Shown here one piece after another: positions 5,804-8,242 of a stretch of 8,242 nt of DNA. Numbering within the stretch: position 1 is the stretch's first letter; each line of letters starts with the position of its first letter. The notes under the pieces are model-generated. The model had not been told where the DNA came from. It saw nothing but the letters and a program-made list of their open reading frames with translations, and searched no databases. Both the position numbers and the translations under genes were made by a program. The DNA is from Massilia sp. UBA2709 (GTDB taxonomy: Bacteria > Pseudomonadota > Gammaproteobacteria > Burkholderiales > Burkholderiaceae_D), in contig DEKZ01000216.1 in assembly GCA_002354135.1 (NCBI GenBank), positions 10,792 through 19,033 on the forward strand. Direction: 5' to 3'.

Positions 5804-7989
5804 CCCAATTTGCAATGAACAGCGGCGCGGCGCGCATGCTGCCAGGCTGGCTGCTGCGCCTGGGCGCGGCGCTGCTGCTGGCGCTGGGCGTGCAGGCCGC
5901 GCAGGCGCAGGCGCCGGCGCCTGCGCAGTTACAAGATAACGCCATCGAGTCGATCACGGCCAACCAGCAGGGCACCAACGTGGTGCTCAACATCGCGATG
6001 AAGAACGCCCCGGCCAAGCCGCCGATCGGTTTTGCGATCACCAACCCGGCCCGCATCGCGCTCGACTTCGGCGCCACCAGCAACGCCACCGGCAAGAGCA
6101 CCCACGAGATCAACCTGGGCGACGTGCGCGGCGTGAACGTGGTGCAGGCGGCCGAACGCACGCGCCTGGTGCTGAACCTGAAGCGCTCGGTGAACTACAC
6201 CACCGCGGTCGACGGCAAGGCGATCGTCGTCACCATCGATGGCAGCGGCGCACAGGGCCCGGCGCAAGCCGTGCCCGCCGGCGCCATCTCTGCCCAGCCG
6301 GCTGCGCGTCAATCGCTGCGCAACCTCGACTTCCGCCGCGGCAGCAACGGCGAAGGCCGCGTCGTGGTCGACCTGCCGAACAACCAGGTCGCCGTGGACG
6401 TGCGCCAGCTCGGCAACCGCGTCCAGGTCGACTTCCTGAACACCGGCTTGCCGGAATCGCTGCGCCGCCGCCTCGACGTGACCGACTTCGGCACCCCGGT
6501 GTCGCGCGTCACCACTGCCGCGCAAGGCAACAACGTGCGCATGACCATCGAGGCGCAAGGCCAGTGGGAACAGTCGGTCTACCAGAGCGACACCCAGCTC
6601 GTGGTCGACGTGCGTCCGGTCAAGGAAGACCCGAACAAGCTGGGCGGCCCGCAGGGCTTCAACGGCGAGAAGATCAGCTTCGACTTCCAGAACATCGAAG
6701 TGCGCGCCGCGCTGCAGGCGGTGGCCGACATCTCGGGCCTGAACATCATCGCCAGCGACTCCGTGAGCGGCAGCCTGACCCTGCGCCTGAAGGACGTGCC
6801 CTGGGACCAGGCGCTCGACGTGATCCTGCAGTCGAAGGGCCTGGACATGCGCAAGAACGGCACCGTGATGTGGATCGCACCGAAGGAAGAGCTGCTGACC
6901 AAGGAAAAGCTCGAGCTCGAGCAGCGCGCCCAGATCTCGGACCTGGAGCCGCTGCGCTCGGAGATCTTCCAGTTGAACTACCAGAAGGCCGAGTCCTTCC
7001 GCACCGTGTTCGGCCTGGACGCCAGCGGCGCCCCGGGCGGCGACAACCGCAACCGCGTGCTGTCCAAGCGCGGCAGCGCCATCATCGACCCGCGCACGAA
7101 CCAGCTGTTCGTGACCGACATCGCTTCGAAGATCGAGGACATCCGCATGCTGATCCAGAAGACCGACGTGGCCTCGAAGCAGGTCCTGATCGAGGCGCGC
7201 CTGGTGGAAGCGAACGACGGCTTCTCGCGCAACCTGGGCGCCAAGATCGGCTTCAACGATGCGCGCCGCGCGGCCGGCGGCGACGCCGGCTACGGCGTGG
7301 GCGGCAACAACCGTGTCGGCGTCAGCGGCAACCTCAGCGGCGTCGGCGCGGTGACCGGCCAGACCAGTGGCAGCACCTTCGACAACTCGACCCTGGTGAA
7401 CCTGCCGGCGGCGCAGATCGGCGGCCTGACCGCGCCGAGCCTGGCCTTCAGCCTGTTCTCCTCGGCCGACAACCGCTTCCTGAACCTGGAGCTGTCGGCG
7501 CTGGAAGCGGACGGCAAGGGCAAGATCATTTCCAGCCCGCGCGTGGTCACCGAGGACAAGATGGTGGCCGTGATCGAGCAGGGCATCGAGCTGCCGTACC
7601 AGGTCGCGTCGTCGAGCGGCGCGACCTCGATCGAATTCAAGAAGGCCAACCTGCGCCTGGAAGTGATCCCGCAGATCACCCCGGACGGCAACGTGGTGCT
7701 GGAAGTGGACGTGAGCAAGGATTCGAAGGGCGACGAGACGCGCGCCGGCTTTGCCATCAACACCCAGCACGTGAAGACCAAGGTCATGGTCGAGAACGGC
7801 GGCACGGTGGTGCTGGGCGGGATCTACCAGCAGACCGAGCGCAGCAACGAAAGCAAGGTGCCGCTGCTGGGCGATATCCCGGTGCTGGGCTACCTGTTCA
7901 AGACCCAGGGACGCGAGAGCGCGAAGACCGAACTGCTGGTCTTCATCACGCCGAAGATCGTGGCCGACCGCATGGCGGCGGCCAGGTAA
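5800..7989 (+). CDS. pilQ: Type IV pilus secretin PilQ
   Basis: This 729-residue outer-membrane secretin forms the gated ring through which the pilus passes. A Sec signal peptide (hydrophobic core about 18-30, probable cleavage after AQA near residue 36) precedes two AMIN domains (about 48-148 and 173-273) that bind peptidoglycan. Next come a secretin/TonB N-terminal (N0) domain (about 290-360, KISFDFQNIEVRAALQAVADISGLNIIAS), an N1 domain (about 388-458) and the secretin barrel (about 459-722). The barrel has VLIEARLVEANDGFSRNLGAK at its start, a Gly/Ser/Asn-rich segment (about 490-530) in the pore-lining region, and the signature VPLLGDIPVLGYLF (687-700) followed by ELLVFITPKIV. All domains are intact and in the normal order. 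It is the last gene of the operon: its stop is 48 bases before the stem of an intrinsic terminator. Confidence 0.97.
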   Translation: MTQFAMNSGAARMLPGWLLRLGAALLLALGVQAAQAQAPAPAQLQDNAIESITANQQGTNVVLNIAMKNAPAKPPIGFAITNPARIALDFGATSNATGKSTHEINLGDVRGVNVVQAAERTRLVLNLKRSVNYTTAVDGKAIVVTIDGSGAQGPAQAVPAGAISAQPAARQSLRNLDFRRGSNGEGRVVVDLPNNQVAVDVRQLGNRVQVDFLNTGLPESLRRRLDVTDFGTPVSRVTTAAQGNNVRMTIEAQGQWEQSVYQSDTQLVVDVRPVKEDPNKLGGPQGFNGEKISFDFQNIEVRAALQAVADISGLNIIASDSVSGSLTLRLKDVPWDQALDVILQSKGLDMRKNGTVMWIAPKEELLTKEKLELEQRAQISDLEPLRSEIFQLNYQKAESFRTVFGLDASGAPGGDNRNRVLSKRGSAIIDPRTNQLFVTDIASKIEDIRMLIQKTDVASKQVLIEARLVEANDGFSRNLGAKIGFNDARRAAGGDAGYGVGGNNRVGVSGNLSGVGAVTGQTSGSTFDNSTLVNLPAAQIGGLTAPSLAFSLFSSADNRFLNLELSALEADGKGKIISSPRVVTEDKMVAVIEQGIELPYQVASSSGATSIEFKKANLRLEVIPQITPDGNVVLEVDVSKDSKGDETRAGFAINTQHVKTKVMVENGGTVVLGGIYQQTERSNESKVPLLGDIPVLGYLFKTQGRESAKTELLVFITPKIVADRMAAAR

Positions 7990-8002
7990 GACCGTAACAA
8001 AC

Positions 8003-8021
8003 CCGGCGCCGCGTGCGCCGG
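8003..8021. repeat. GC-rich hairpin between pilQ stop and terminator
   Basis: CCGGCGC (8003-8009) and GCGCCGG (8015-8021) form a perfect 7-bp stem with loop CGCGT. No U-run follows, so it is not itself an intrinsic terminator. In the pilQ 3' untranslated RNA it could block 3'-to-5' exonucleases or be an incidental GC-rich dyad. Confidence 0.4.
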
Positions 8022-8037
8022 CAGCGTCAGCGTATGT

Positions 8038-8079
8038 CGCCACAGCGCCGGGATCCGGCCGCTGTGGCGTTCGTTTTTT
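8038..8079 (+). terminator. Intrinsic terminator of pilMNOPQ
   Basis: CGCCACAGCG (8038-8047) pairs perfectly with CGCTGTGGCG (8060-8069) to give a 10-bp stem around a 12-base loop that itself contains a GGATCC palindrome. The stem is followed by TTCGTTTTTT (8070-8079). A GC-rich stem plus T-tract just after pilQ is a textbook Rho-independent terminator and marks the end of the operon. Confidence 0.88.
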
Positions 8080-8121
8080 GATGGCCGGGCCGTATGCCGG
8101 CTGCATGAGTGACCAACTACC

Positions 8122-8127
8122 AATAAT
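8122..8127 (+). promoter_or_regulatory. Possible -10 box for the terminal lipoprotein gene
   Basis: AATAAT (five of six matches to TATAAT) lies 20 bases before the ATG at 8148, in the only AT-rich patch between the terminator and that gene. GATAAA at 8129-8134 is an alternative. No -35-like hexamer lies at correct spacing for either, so this is a weak call supported mainly by the need for a promoter after the terminator. Confidence 0.25.
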
Positions 8128-8147
8128 CGATAAACACTGGAACGACA

Positions 8148-8242
8148 ATGCAGCATTCCCCGAACTCCTCCAAGCCCGCCGCGCAGCTGCGCCTGGCGGC
8201 CCTGACCCTGTTTGCCGCGGCGGCCCTGGCTGCCTGCGGTGG
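8148..8242 (+). CDS. Putative lipoprotein, N-terminal fragment (runs off window)
   Basis: Only 31 complete codons are present. They encode a lipoprotein signal peptide: a polar N-region with Lys9 and Arg15, a hydrophobic core (about 16-28, LAALTLFAAAALAA) and lipobox LAAC with Cys30, followed by Gly-Gly. The residue after Cys is not Asp, so outer-membrane sorting would be expected if the normal Lol rule applies. A weak GGA ribosome site lies 6 bases before the ATG. High GC at third positions matches the neighbours. The gene lies beyond the pilQ terminator, so it is probably a separate transcription unit. The mature protein is outside the window, and nothing about its function can be said. Confidence 0.75.
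   Translation, partial: MQHSPNSSKPAAQLRLAALTLFAAAALAACG

Noticed and set aside
5815..5838. Alternative pilQ starts at the ATGs of residues 6 and 13
   Set aside because: TAAGGAG is ideally spaced from the ATG at 5800, which also forms the same ATGA overlap seen at the other junctions.
7267..7389. Gly/Ser/Asn-rich segment inside pilQ as an insertion or repeat
   Set aside because: There are no periodic repeats, the frame is intact, and variable flexible loops in the pore region are normal in secretins.
6564..7997. 477-codon plus-strand frame inside pilQ
   Set aside because: Out-of-frame shadow of pilQ, Arg/Gly/Pro-rich and without domains or a ribosome site.
5929..8148. 739-codon open frame on the minus strand, antisense to pilQ
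   Set aside because: Same artefact: composition typical of an antisense shadow, no motif, and pilQ on the other strand has a complete domain set.

Overview
The window looks like chromosomal DNA from a GC-rich betaproteobacterium, most likely Oxalobacteraceae of the Massilia/Janthinobacterium/Duganella kind. The reasons are very GC-rich third codon positions, the gene order ponA (leftward) beside pilMNOPQ (rightward), and the protein sequence style. The genus is inference. No mobile element, CRISPR array, tRNA or rRNA gene was seen.

Layout. Positions 1-204 hold no gene that can be supported. They do hold two back-to-back palindromes: a short REP-like element (116-133) and a perfect 15-bp AT-rich inverted repeat (149-193), both just beyond the 3' end of ponA. 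Positions 205-2544 (minus) encode penicillin-binding protein 1A, a bifunctional peptidoglycan glycosyltransferase/transpeptidase. The 334-bp divergent intergenic region (2545-2878) holds a consensus TATAAT -10 box for ponA, a candidate promoter for pilM, and two small dyad symmetries. Positions 2879-7989 (plus) encode pilM, pilN, pilO, pilP and pilQ, and all four junctions are 4-base ATGA stop/start overlaps. A clear intrinsic terminator follows at 8038-8079. A new gene encoding a lipoprotein begins at 8148 and runs off the end.

How the genes work together. PilM is a cytoplasmic actin-like protein that binds the conserved N-terminal peptide of PilN. PilN and PilO are inner-membrane bitopic proteins that form a periplasmic coiled-coil heterodimer. 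PilP is an inner-membrane lipoprotein that joins PilNO to the N0 region of PilQ, the outer-membrane secretin through which the type IV pilus exits. PilQ carries two peptidoglycan-binding AMIN domains. PBP1A next door builds the peptidoglycan this machine crosses; this neighbourhood is also known from Pseudomonas aeruginosa.

The window is mostly ordinary, well-known biology, and no previously undescribed system is evident. The points most worth a second look are the palindromes after ponA, the dyads and GTG start in front of pilM, a Gln in place of the usual Asp in a PilM nucleotide-site motif, low-complexity tails on PilN and PilO, and a terminator plus lipoprotein gene directly after pilQ where aroK/aroB are often found.
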